A stretch of DNA of 17,671 nucleotides from Deltaproteobacteria bacterium UBA5329. Its GTDB lineage: Bacteria; Desulfobacterota; Syntrophorhabdia; Syntrophorhabdales; Syntrophorhabdaceae. Shown one piece after another: positions 1 through 7,473 of this stretch. Made by a program: the position numbers and the translations under genes. The notes below the pieces were generated by a model. That model had not been told where the DNA came from. It saw only the letters and a program-made list of their open reading frames with translations, and did no database searches. Location: the NCBI GenBank assembly GCA_002408185.1, contig DHQV01000111.1:21743-39413 (forward strand), in the 5' to 3' direction. Within the stretch, counting starts at the first letter, position 1. The number at the start of each line of letters is the position of its first letter.

Positions 1-1710
1 AACCAAATATTCAGTGCACACGGCTCGATCATGATCATCTTTATGGCAATGCCGTTCCTCGTCGGGCTCATGAACATTGTCGTGCCGCCACAGATAGGGT
101 CGCGTGACGTGGCGTTCCCGTTTATGAATGCCGTGAGTTTCTGGCTTACCGCAGCAGGGACCATGCTCGTCATGGCGTCCCTCGGTATAGGCGAATTCTC
201 CAAGGCTGGTTGGTCGGGCTACACATCACTTACCGAAAAACAATTCAGTCCCGACACCGGGGTCGATTACTGGATATGGGCCTTCCAGATCGCGGGGGTC
301 GGATCGACGCTTTCGAGCGTCAACTTCCTCGCCACGATATTTAAAATGCGCGCGCCGGGAATGACCTTCATGCGCATGCCGATGTTCACGTGGACCAGTC
401 TGTTTACGAGCGTGCTGATGCTCTTTGCATTTCCCGTATTGACCGCGGCCCTGCTCCTCCTCACCCTTGACCGGTACCTGGGCATGCATTTCTTCTCAAA
501 CGATCTCGGCGGGAACATGATGATGTATGTCAACCTGTTCTGGACATGGGGGCACCCGGAGGTCTATATCGTCGTTCTGCCCGCCTTCGGCGTGTTTTCA
601 GAGGTTACCTCAACTTTTTCCGGGAAGAGGCTTTTCGGCTACAGGTCCATGGTGTACGCGACAGCGGCAATTACAGTGGTTTCATTTGCCGTGTGGCTGC
701 ATCACTTTTTCACGATGGGGGCCAGCCCTCCCGTCAATATATTCTTCGGTATAGCGACGATGCTGATATCCATTCCGACAGGGGTCAAAATATATAACTG
801 GCTTTTCACAATGTACCGTGGACGTATACGGTTCACGACCCCCATGTACTGGACAGTAGGATTCCTCATGACATTCTCGATCGGCGGTATGTCGGGCGTG
901 CTGCTCGCCTCTCCGCCTGCGAATTATGTCGTCCATAATTCGCTTTTTGTCATTGCCCACTTTCATAATGTCCTGATCGCGGGCACTCTTTTCGGCTTTC
1001 TCGCGGGATACTCCTACTGGTTTCCCAAGGCGATCGGTTTTAAGCTCGACGAAAAATGGGGCAAACTCGCGTTCTGGTGCTGGCTCACCGGTTTTTATAT
1101 GGCTTTCATGCCGCTATATGTACTGGGTTTCATGGGTATGCCCCGCAGGATGCATCATTTTACGAATGCAGTCTGGCATCCCTGGTTGATACTTGCCGCG
1201 ATCGGGACTGCCGTCATAGTGGCGGGCGTATTCTGCCTGGGGATCCAGCTGGTCGTGAGTATAAGAAATCGGAAAATAAATAAAGATATCACCGGCGACC
1301 CATGGGATGGGCGTACGCTCGAATGGTCGGTATCCTCGCCACCGCCTGAATATAATTTTGCGCATATCCCTGTCGTGAATGACCTCGATGCCTTTACGGA
1401 TATGAAAGAAAGGGGCACGGCATACGTAAGGCATGAACGTTATTTTGACATTCTGTTGCCGGCGAATTCTGCTTCAGGTCCCCTCATCGGGCTTTTAGCC
1501 TTCATGCTCGGTTTCGGGATGACCTGGTACATCTGGTGGCTCGCGATTGCCGGGGTGATGGGGATAATTATCGTCATGATCATGCGCATGTCCGACGACA
1601 ACACCGAACGGGTGGTCACGGCGGACGAGATAGGAACTATCGAACGAAAAAGGCACGAGATGATCGCATCGGCACGTAACAACGAACAACCTTTAAGGAT
1701 ACTACCATGA
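1..1710 (+). CDS. cyoB: Cytochrome bo3 quinol oxidase subunit I (5'-truncated by window)
   Basis: Subunit I of the heme-copper quinol oxidase, an inner-membrane proton pump that oxidises quinol and reduces oxygen to water. The reading frame is open from base 1, so the N-terminus lies outside. The visible 569 residues align with E. coli CyoB at a constant offset of 99. The low-spin heme ligands fall at visible H7 and H322 (E. coli H106, H421). The heme o ligand is H320 (H419). The CuB ligands are H185, H234 and H235 (H284, H333, H334), with the crosslinked Tyr at Y189 (Y288). Proton-channel residues D36 (D135), E187 (E286) and K263 (K362) and quinone-site Q2 (Q101) are all there, making this a pumping A1-type enzyme. 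The C-terminal extra helices are also present. It overlaps cyoC by ATGA. The first in-frame ATG, at 31, is internal and not the start. Identity is near certain from direct sequence similarity. Confidence 0.97.
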   Translation, partial: NQIFSAHGSIMIIFMAMPFLVGLMNIVVPPQIGSRDVAFPFMNAVSFWLTAAGTMLVMASLGIGEFSKAGWSGYTSLTEKQFSPDTGVDYWIWAFQIAGVGSTLSSVNFLATIFKMRAPGMTFMRMPMFTWTSLFTSVLMLFAFPVLTAALLLLTLDRYLGMHFFSNDLGGNMMMYVNLFWTWGHPEVYIVVLPAFGVFSEVTSTFSGKRLFGYRSMVYATAAITVVSFAVWLHHFFTMGASPPVNIFFGIATMLISIPTGVKIYNWLFTMYRGRIRFTTPMYWTVGFLMTFSIGGMSGVLLASPPANYVVHNSLFVIAHFHNVLIAGTLFGFLAGYSYWFPKAIGFKLDEKWGKLAFWCWLTGFYMAFMPLYVLGFMGMPRRMHHFTNAVWHPWLILAAIGTAVIVAGVFCLGIQLVVSIRNRKINKDITGDPWDGRTLEWSVSSPPPEYNFAHIPVVNDLDAFTDMKERGTAYVRHERYFDILLPANSASGPLIGLLAFMLGFGMTWYIWWLAIAGVMGIIIVMIMRMSDDNTERVVTADEIGTIERKRHEMIASARNNEQPLRILP

Positions 1711-2315
1711 ACACGATCACCGGACCGGCCAGTTCCACCGAAAAACCCTTCAATTATGATTCCGCGGCGAACAGGGAGTTCGGCTTTTGGCTCTACATCA
1801 TGAGCGATCTCGTTCTTTTTGCAGTGCTGTTTGCGACATTCGTCGTCTTTGGCCGCGCATACGCAGGGGGCCCCGGACCACGCCAACTATTCAGCCTGCC
1901 GTACGTATTTGCCGAGACACTATTGCTCGTCTTGAGCAGCGCCGTTTACGGTATCGCTTCGTCCGGGTCCCGGGCAAACCGCATATCTGCCGTTATGGCC
2001 GGACTCGGTCCGGCCTTCCTGTTGGGCCTGGGGTTCATTTTCATGGAAGCGAGGGAATTTTACCAGTTGATCGTCGGCGGCAACGGGCCGGCCCGGAGCG
2101 CCTTCCTGTCCGCCTATTTCACCATCGTCGGCACGCATGGTGTTCATGTCCTGTTCGGACTGATCTTTATGGCCGTCATGATGGGCCAGGTCCTCTCAAA
2201 GGGATTGACCGCCATGGTTGCCTCCCGGCTGAAAAGACTCGGCATGTTCTGGCATTTCCTCGACATCGTGTGGATAGGTATCTTCAGTTTTGTTTACCTC
2301 GTACAGGTCGCATAA
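1707..2315 (+). CDS. cyoC: Cytochrome bo3 quinol oxidase subunit III
   Basis: Subunit III (COX3 family) of the quinol oxidase, a five-helix membrane protein that packs against subunit I and supports its stability and proton uptake. At 202 residues it is close to the E. coli length of 204. Family marks seen are the first helix segment around residues 24-47 (EFGFWLYIMSDLVLFAVLF), the FMEAREF glutamates near residues 112-118, the GTHGVHV motif, and the C-terminal FWHFLDIVWI stretch. The ATG overlaps the cyoB stop as ATGA. An AAGGA ribosome site at 1695-1699 lies 7 nt upstream, so both reinitiation and direct initiation are possible. It follows cyoB and precedes cyoD, as in the canonical cyoABCDE order. 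Confidence 0.96.
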   Translation: MNTITGPASSTEKPFNYDSAANREFGFWLYIMSDLVLFAVLFATFVVFGRAYAGGPGPRQLFSLPYVFAETLLLVLSSAVYGIASSGSRANRISAVMAGLGPAFLLGLGFIFMEAREFYQLIVGGNGPARSAFLSAYFTIVGTHGVHVLFGLIFMAVMMGQVLSKGLTAMVASRLKRLGMFWHFLDIVWIGIFSFVYLVQVA

Positions 2316-2316
2316 T

Positions 2317-2613
2317 ATGGAAACTCCCAGGATCAGAGCGTATGCATTTGGTTTTATCGCGTCAGTTCTCCTTACGGTCATCCCGTTCGGGCTCGTTATG
2401 GCGTCACGTTTTCCCCGGATAGGCGTGGTCGCGGGCATAGCAGCTGCCGGCACCCTTCAGGTCCTGGTGCACCTGCGCTGTTTTCTCGCGGTACGCACCT
2501 TATCCGATGCCCGGTGGAATATTCTTTTCCTGATACTGACTGCGCTGATAATCATTCTTTTTGTCGGCGGTTCCATCTGGATCATGCATGACCTCAACTA
2601 CCGGATGATGTGA
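2317..2613 (+). CDS. cyoD: Cytochrome bo3 quinol oxidase subunit IV
   Basis: Small three-helix subunit IV of the quinol oxidase, thought to help assembly of the CuB site and binding of subunits I and III. The 98-residue product (E. coli 109) carries the family signatures IASVLLTVIPFGLVM in helix 1, QVLVHLRCFLAVRT in helix 2, and a C-terminal GSIWIMHDLNYRMM that matches the E. coli protein closely. I chose the ATG at 2317, 1 nt after the cyoC stop. A longer in-frame reading from a TTG at 2290 would overlap cyoC and adds residues unlike the family. The N-terminus is shorter than in E. coli, lacking its histidine-containing leader. No strong ribosome site is seen, which fits translational coupling to cyoC. 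Confidence 0.95.
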   Translation: METPRIRAYAFGFIASVLLTVIPFGLVMASRFPRIGVVAGIAAAGTLQVLVHLRCFLAVRTLSDARWNILFLILTALIIILFVGGSIWIMHDLNYRMM

Positions 2614-2615
2614 TC

Positions 2616-3470
2616 ATGACACGGCGCATACAGGACTATATCGTAGTTGCCAAACCCGGCATCATAACGGCGAACATGGTAACCTGTGCCGGGGGGTTTT
2701 TTCTGGCGTCAAAGAAGAATGCCGATCTGGTTCAATTTCTGGCGATGATGACGGGGATGTGCATGATCGTCGCCTCCGCATGTATTTTCAATAACTACAT
2801 TGACAGGGACATCGACCGAAGAATGTCCCGGACGAGACAGAGGCCTTTCGCTGCCGGACGCATCCCGGTCAAGGCTACGCTCATCACCGCATCGGGCCTT
2901 TGCATTGCCGGTGGAGCGCTCCTTGCCATCCTGCTGAATGCCAGGTGCGCTATGGCGGCGGCTGCCGGTTTTATGATCTATGTATGCGTCTACAGCCTGT
3001 ATCTCAAGCGTGGCAGCAGATACAGCGTTATGGTGGGATCACTCGCCGGCGCGGCCCCGCCCGTTGCCGGCTACCTGGCGGTCAGGGACGAATTCGATGC
3101 CGGCGCGGTCATCCTATCTTTGATCTTTATCCTGTGGCAGATACCGCATTCGTATGCGGTCCAGCTGTATCACCGGGATGATTACGAAAAGGCGGCTATC
3201 CCTGTCCTGCCCGCACGGAAGGCTCCGGATATCATGCAGAGGCACATGATCATATATATTCTCGGTTTTTCGGCATCAGTAGCCGCCCTGGCTTCTGCCG
3301 GATATACCGGGACGACCTCTCTCGTAATATCTTTAGCTTCAGCTTTCACATGGCTTTACTTTTCAAGTTCCAGGCGGACCGGTGCAGATGAGGCATCTTG
3401 GGCGCGGCGGATGTTCGTTCTTTCCATTATAGCGATAATATCTCTCAGTATCGTGATATCGCTATATTAA
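2616..3470 (+). CDS. cyoE: Heme O synthase (protoheme IX farnesyltransferase)
   Basis: UbiA-family membrane prenyltransferase that adds a farnesyl group to heme B, making the heme O used in the CyoB active site. It has 284 residues from the ATG at 2616 (E. coli CyoE 296). The first aspartate-rich motif NNYIDRDIDRR lies at residues 59-69, with the N-x3-D-x3-D metal-diphosphate ligands N59, D63 and D67. The second conserved loop reads YSLYLKRGSRYSVMVGSLAG, followed by APPVAGY. The IWQIPHSYAV-like segment and the ending WARRMFVLSIIAIISLSI also match the family. A GTG at 2610, overlapping the cyoD stop, would add two residues; I prefer the ATG with GGATG at 2603-2607 upstream. It is the last gene of the operon, and its 3' end overlaps a perfect inverted repeat. 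Confidence 0.96.
   Translation: MTRRIQDYIVVAKPGIITANMVTCAGGFFLASKKNADLVQFLAMMTGMCMIVASACIFNNYIDRDIDRRMSRTRQRPFAAGRIPVKATLITASGLCIAGGALLAILLNARCAMAAAAGFMIYVCVYSLYLKRGSRYSVMVGSLAGAAPPVAGYLAVRDEFDAGAVILSLIFILWQIPHSYAVQLYHRDDYEKAAIPVLPARKAPDIMQRHMIIYILGFSASVAALASAGYTGTTSLVISLASAFTWLYFSSSRRTGADEASWARRMFVLSIIAIISLSIVISLY
3428..3466. repeat. 10-bp perfect inverted repeat across the cyoE 3' end
   Basis: TATAGCGATA at 3428-3437 and its exact reverse complement TATCGCTATA at 3457-3466 flank a 19-nt loop and stop just before the cyoE stop codon. An RNA hairpin could form from either strand, between the convergent cyo and histidine kinase/regulator operons. There is no T-run after it on either strand, so it is not a classic intrinsic terminator. 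It could protect or pause the 3' ends, or be chance. The remaining 129 nt to the regulator stop (3471-3599) show no gene and no convincing terminator. Confidence 0.4.
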
Positions 3471-3599
3471 AGTCATGGTTTCCGCGATCTCACCCTGGGC
3501 TACCCGACAACATAGGTCCGCTTTCCCGGCAGGACCAGGCGCAAACGATACTCAAGGTACGGGACAGAATCCATGTCCGATCCAAGGGACGAAATTCTA

Positions 3600-4988
3600 T
3601 TAGGAACTCTTTTTCGGGATCCCGTATTGCTTCATTTTTTTGTTCAATGTAGGACGGGACATGCCCAGTGCTTTACAAACCTTACCATAATGCCAGTGAT
3701 TCTCCTCAAGGGCCCCAAGGATCCTGTCCTTTTCGACCAGGACAGGTTCGCGACACGGCGCATTGCCTTTGCCGGCAGCCGAGATATTCGTTTTCTTAGC
3801 CTCTTCGATAAGCGGGTTTATGACGGAATCCAGGATCACCACGCCCTGCGTGTACATGGCAGCACACGTCAGTATATTCTCCAGCTCACGGATATTCCCC
3901 GGCCATGAATAATCGACCATTCTCGCGAGCGCTTTCTTTTCGATCTGTTCGATCCCTTTTCCAAGGTCCCTGTTTAACTTCTTGAGGATATATTCGACTA
4001 TAAGAGGTATATCACCACTTCTGTCCCTCAGCGGCGGAACCTTTATCGAAGCGACATTGAGCCGGTAAAACAGGTCTTCCCGGAATCTTCCTTCTTTCAC
4101 CATCGCCGCGAGATCCCTGTTCGTTGCAGCGATGACACGCGCGTTCGAGTGTATCGACCTTTCAGAACCGACCCTCTGAAATTCCTTCTGCTGGAGGAAT
4201 CTCAGGAGTTTTGTCTGCAATTCCATGGGTATCTCACCGATCTCGTCAAGGAGGATCGTCCCGTTCGAAGCGAGTTCGAATTTGCCTTTTTTCATTGCTA
4301 TGGCGCCGGTAAACGCACCCTTCTCATGCCCGAACAGTTCGCTCTCGAGAAGGCCATCCACGATGGCACCGCAGTTTATCGCGATAAACGGCTCGTTCTT
4401 ATAAGGGCTGTGATAATGTATCGCCCGGGCGACAAGTTCCTTTCCGGTCCCGGTCTCACCCTCGATAAGAACGGTGACGCGGTTCCCCGAAAGTATCCCG
4501 ATGGTCTTGAAGATCTCCTTCATTTCCTTAGTCTTTCCTATTATGTCCCATTTCTCGAATTCACGTTCCGGACCGACCCGAAGCCCACCTGTCCTCGTCT
4601 TTGTAAGGTCGACCGCCCTCTCGATCGCGGCTTCAAGGTCATCGACATCTATCGGTTTGGGTATGTATTCAAATGCGCCGAATTTCATGGCGCGTATCGT
4701 GGTTTCCATATCATGAAAGGCCGTGATGATGATGACATGCGGAGCATTCTTCCTTCCCTTGATCTCGCGCAGGATATCAATTCCGTTCATGTCGGGGAGC
4801 CGTACGTCAAGCACAATGACCTGAGGGTCGGCCTCGTCCAGAAGCCGCAGGCACTCCTTCCCGTTGACTGCGCAGACTATGTCGTAACCCTTTTCGGAAA
4901 GATATACTTCTAGAAGCTCCAGAGACGACGGTTCGTCATCCACTATGAGCACCCGCGCAGCTTTATGTCCCGGACCTGTTTTTGTCAT
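3600..4988 (-). CDS. Sigma-54-dependent response regulator, NtrC family
   Basis: Cytoplasmic two-component response regulator of 462 residues that activates sigma-54 RNA polymerase. The receiver domain covers about residues 11-128, with acidic pocket D17/D18, phospho-acceptor D61, switch T89 and K111. The AAA+ domain (about 147-375) has Walker A GETGTGKE at 177-184, the sigma-54-contacting GAFTGA at 224-229, Walker B ILLDE at 245-249, and the arginine-rich RFREDLFYRL motif at 301-310. The C-terminal Fis-type helix-turn-helix is at about 419-457. Its ATG overlaps the kinase stop as ATGA, with AGAGGAAG just upstream. All catalytic motifs look intact, so it should be a functional activator. Which promoters it controls is unknown: no -24/-12 site is seen in the nearby gaps. 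A specific name such as zraR or atoC cannot be assigned from sequence alone. Confidence 0.94.
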   Translation of the reverse strand: MTKTGPGHKAARVLIVDDEPSSLELLEVYLSEKGYDIVCAVNGKECLRLLDEADPQVIVLDVRLPDMNGIDILREIKGRKNAPHVIIITAFHDMETTIRAMKFGAFEYIPKPIDVDDLEAAIERAVDLTKTRTGGLRVGPEREFEKWDIIGKTKEMKEIFKTIGILSGNRVTVLIEGETGTGKELVARAIHYHSPYKNEPFIAINCGAIVDGLLESELFGHEKGAFTGAIAMKKGKFELASNGTILLDEIGEIPMELQTKLLRFLQQKEFQRVGSERSIHSNARVIAATNRDLAAMVKEGRFREDLFYRLNVASIKVPPLRDRSGDIPLIVEYILKKLNRDLGKGIEQIEKKALARMVDYSWPGNIRELENILTCAAMYTQGVVILDSVINPLIEEAKKTNISAAGKGNAPCREPVLVEKDRILGALEENHWHYGKVCKALGMSRPTLNKKMKQYGIPKKSS

Positions 4989-6508
4989 ACTTCCTCTACC
5001 GCAGGGATCGTGAACAATACACGCGTACCGGCCGGTTGGGCCGGGGTCAATTCGATACTTCCCCTATGCGCCTCGATTATTTTTTTCGCATTGGCAAGAC
5101 CGAGACCGGTCCCTTTTGTTTTCCTCGTGAAGAATGGATCGAATACATAAGGCATGCTCCCGGGATCGATGCCATGACCGTTGTCCGTAATGGAGACAGC
5201 GATATCACGAGACGGGCCCCGGGTGCGCCTTACCGTGATATTTATTGTCCCCTGGCCCTCTACCGCCTCGATGGCATTGAGGAGGAGATTTATAACAGCC
5301 TGCTCCATTTTTCCGTGGTCGATATTGACGAGCGGCAATTTAGCGGGAAACTTCGTCGTTACGGCTATGCCTTTTTCCAGAATCCTTGTATCGATGGCTT
5401 CAAGGCACGACATAATGAGGCTGGCCAGAGACCCCGGCCTGAGATCAAATTTCATGGGTTTTGCAAAATCGAGCATTTCGGAGACGATCTTGTTCAGCCT
5501 GCCTACTTCCTGTTCGAGGATCTCGAGACGCCTTCTTTCATGGCCTTTGAACGAATCGCTCTTCAGAAGCATTTGAATGCTCATTCGGGCGGCCGAGAGG
5601 GGATTACGGATCTCATGTGCAAGGCTCGTGGTAATTTCGCCGATATGAGCGAGATTTTCCGCTTCCCGAATACGTTTCTCTATGGCCACACGTTCTGTTA
5701 TGTCCCGGCAGATGCCGAGTGCTGCCTTGTGTCCTTCATACACGGTCAAGACGACCGTGTTCTCCGTGGGCAAAGAGGTGCCGTCTTTGAGGCGCCTGCA
5801 ATATACGTAGTGTTCGCGCGCCTTTCTATCTTCTATTCTGCTCCTGTAGGTCTTCATTACTTCATCGAGCGATTCGGGAGCCACGAAATCCGTGTATGGC
5901 CTGCCGATGACCTCATCCACGGTATAACCGTGCATATCGCTAAACGCCTTGTTAGAAAAGACGATCTTCCCGTCCTGGTTGACGAAATAACCGTCCCGTA
6001 TCTCTTCAACGAGCGTCCGGTATTTCGCTTCCGACTCAGCGAGTTCCCGGGTCCTGTCCCGGACCTTTATCTCGAGCATCTGGGCATAATTGCGAATTTC
6101 CTTTTCCGACAGGGCCTGAAAAAAATCACTGAACAGATGAATAGTGTAATCGAGACATACCTGGATTCTGTCGATTGCGGCGATCGTCTCAGGGGCAGAC
6201 CCGGCCATTTCCTTGACGACAAGCGGTATGACGAGGTATTTGAACATCTCGAATGCCTTCTGGACCTCGGACAGGGTAAAGCCAGCCTCGAACCGGAATT
6301 TGCCTATCTCCTGCACGACCTCGTCTATCCGGGAATAATCGTTCAGCACAAGGGCATTGAAATATGCACCAAACGCTGCATTGATGGTTTGATCGTATTC
6401 CGTGGCAGGACGCCCTGTATAGCGGGGGCTTACTTCAGACCTGAGCCGGCGCTTCCATTCGCGGACGATGGCATCATGATGCCTGTCAAGAAAATTCCTG
6501 AAATCCAA
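4985..6508 (-). CDS. Soluble PAS-domain sensor histidine kinase with RsbRD_N-like input domain
   Basis: Sensor kinase of 507 residues, the likely partner of the overlapping NtrC-type regulator. There are no membrane segments, so it should sense a cytoplasmic signal. Residues 1-135 form an all-helical domain resembling the RsbRD N-terminal domain of stressosome proteins. A coiled linker (about 140-162) leads to a PAS domain (about 163-275, with CRDITER at its end). HisKA has phospho-acceptor H298 in SLAHEIRNPL. The HATPase domain has the N-box NLLLNAIEAV (N411), G1 DNGHGI at 442-447, the F-box FDPFFT at 456-461, and G2 GTGLGLA at 466-472. The start is TTG: no ATG or GTG occurs between the upstream in-frame stop and the conserved region, and GGGAG lies 5 nt before it. 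The RsbRD_N assignment is from memory of the family and is less sure than the kinase call. Confidence 0.93.
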   Translation of the reverse strand: MDFRNFLDRHHDAIVREWKRRLRSEVSPRYTGRPATEYDQTINAAFGAYFNALVLNDYSRIDEVVQEIGKFRFEAGFTLSEVQKAFEMFKYLVIPLVVKEMAGSAPETIAAIDRIQVCLDYTIHLFSDFFQALSEKEIRNYAQMLEIKVRDRTRELAESEAKYRTLVEEIRDGYFVNQDGKIVFSNKAFSDMHGYTVDEVIGRPYTDFVAPESLDEVMKTYRSRIEDRKAREHYVYCRRLKDGTSLPTENTVVLTVYEGHKAALGICRDITERVAIEKRIREAENLAHIGEITTSLAHEIRNPLSAARMSIQMLLKSDSFKGHERRRLEILEQEVGRLNKIVSEMLDFAKPMKFDLRPGSLASLIMSCLEAIDTRILEKGIAVTTKFPAKLPLVNIDHGKMEQAVINLLLNAIEAVEGQGTINITVRRTRGPSRDIAVSITDNGHGIDPGSMPYVFDPFFTRKTKGTGLGLANAKKIIEAHRGSIELTPAQPAGTRVLFTIPAVEEV

Positions 6509-6513
6509 ATCCG

Positions 6514-6518
6514 CTCCC
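6514..6518 (-). promoter_or_regulatory. Ribosome binding site deciding the TTG start of the histidine kinase
   Basis: GGGAG on the - strand, 5 nt upstream of the TTG at 6508-6506. The kinase frame is closed by a TAA at 6547-6545, and the codons between contain no ATG or GTG. TTG with this site is therefore the only reasonable start for the full-length input domain. Confidence 0.6.
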
Positions 6519-6568
6519 GTTGACTTCCTGCCGTATTTTACATTTTACGATTTCTATCCTGTTGTTCG

Positions 6569-6597
6569 ATAATATCATTCGACATGTCTTTCGTAAA
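6569..6597 (-). promoter_or_regulatory. Candidate sigma-70 promoter of the kinase/regulator operon
   Basis: Reading the - strand, TTTACG (6597-6592, 4 of 6 to TTGACA) is followed after exactly 17 nt by TATTAT (6574-6569, 5 of 6 to TATAAT). It sits in the 107-nt gap between the DUF2520 gene stop and the kinase start, the only sizeable gap upstream of these two genes. The region is AT-richer than the flanking genes. No terminator for the preceding operon is seen, so read-through is also possible. Confidence 0.4.
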
Positions 6598-6615
6598 GTA
6601 TATTGACGCGGGAGT

Positions 6616-7473
6616 CTACGTGTTGTCCAAAAGCCTCCTGATCACGTCGGTCTGCGAGCCGTCAAGCGTCCCTCTTTCCTGCGCCATCTGAAATGCCATT
6701 TTTGACAAAGCCAAATATATCTCTTTATGAAGAGACATATCGGACATTGCTGCAAGATGAGATAATATCGTCTTATCGTCGCCGCGCACAATGGGGCCCG
6801 TGAGAGCGGCAAGCGGTCCTTTCGTTTCGATATTGTTCATTGTGGCGCGTATGATGGGAATGAACGGATCAAAATCGATATCGATCCTTTCCATGATGCC
6901 CGCGCCGGCCTGCATGAGCGCCGAAAGCAGGTTGCATACAAAAACGGCTGCCAGATGATAGTAAACCTTATCCTCGGCGGCAACAACGTACACCTTCGCC
7001 CCGAGGTTCTCTCCAACAAAGCGAAGCACATCGCGCGCCTTATCGTCACCTTCGATGAATATACTGGTGTCGGGCAGGACGTTGATCGCGCTTTCAATAT
7101 CGGGAAAAGTCTGCAGCGGGTGAAGCGACCCGATATGGGCCCCTTTTTGTTCAAGCGGTAAAAGGACCCGGGATGAATCGGCGCCGCTCGTATGGAAGAA
7201 AAACTTTCCTACAAGATCGTCTGCCTTGTCCGCAATCGATCGTGCCGCTTCCCCGATGAGCCTGTCCTGTATGGCGATCGCTATGATATCGCATGCATCC
7301 ACCAACTCGGTATTATCATGGGTATAAAGCGTGTCCCCTCCCATAAATTCCCGGGCTGCATCGAGGGCGTGGGCATTGATATCGGAGATCCCTACAACAT
7401 GATTCCCGTTGCTCCGCAAAACGTAACCCAGCGAAATACCGACTTTACCTGCTCCAATAATTCCGATCTTCAT
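6616..7473 (-). CDS. Rossmann-fold/DUF2520 oxidoreductase-like protein
   Basis: A 285-residue cytoplasmic protein of unknown reaction. The N-terminus MKIGIIGAGKVGISLG is a dinucleotide-binding Rossmann motif with G7-x-G9-x2-G12. The following strand ends in SD (residues 30-31), and the HTSGADSS and GSLHPLQTFPD stretches are typical of the Rossmann-like plus DUF2520 family. The C-terminal half is helical, like the dimerisation domain of pyrroline-5-carboxylate reductase and related 6PGDH-type enzymes. Known family members are uncharacterised NAD(P)-dependent oxidoreductase homologues, so only the fold and cofactor type can be stated. It is the last gene of the long operon and overlaps the AsmA-like gene as ATGA, with GAGG a few bases upstream. 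The same operon carries proB and proA but no canonical proC, which makes the ProC resemblance worth noting. That functional link is speculation. Confidence 0.85.
   Translation of the reverse strand: MKIGIIGAGKVGISLGYVLRSNGNHVVGISDINAHALDAAREFMGGDTLYTHDNTELVDACDIIAIAIQDRLIGEAARSIADKADDLVGKFFFHTSGADSSRVLLPLEQKGAHIGSLHPLQTFPDIESAINVLPDTSIFIEGDDKARDVLRFVGENLGAKVYVVAAEDKVYYHLAAVFVCNLLSALMQAGAGIMERIDIDFDPFIPIIRATMNNIETKGPLAALTGPIVRGDDKTILSHLAAMSDMSLHKEIYLALSKMAFQMAQERGTLDGSQTDVIRRLLDNT

Noticed and set aside
1787..2422. A 211-codon frame overlapping cyoC and cyoD
   Set aside because: Arginine- and proline-rich out-of-frame reading of two genuine membrane-protein genes.
3512..3536. GGTCC and GGACC inverted repeat between the convergent operons as a terminator
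   Set aside because: Stem of only 5 bp with a 12-nt loop and no following T-run on either strand.
3471..3599. Small gene in the cyoE-regulator gap
   Set aside because: Short open frames here have no ribosome site and no recognisable product; the stretch looks like plain intergenic sequence.
4149..4913. A 254-codon + strand open frame inside the response regulator
   Set aside because: Antisense to the receiver and AAA+ domains, whose motifs are all intact on the - strand.
4982..6523. A 513-codon open frame on the + strand covering the whole histidine kinase gene
   Set aside because: Its codons lie in exact register with the kinase codons, so it stays open simply because the kinase avoids TTA, CTA and TCA codons. 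The peptide has no recognisable family, while the - strand has every kinase motif.
6509..6615. Sigma-54 promoter upstream of the kinase gene, implying autoregulation
   Set aside because: No TGGCAC-N5-TTGC-like element is seen on the - strand in this gap; only a sigma-70-like pair is visible.
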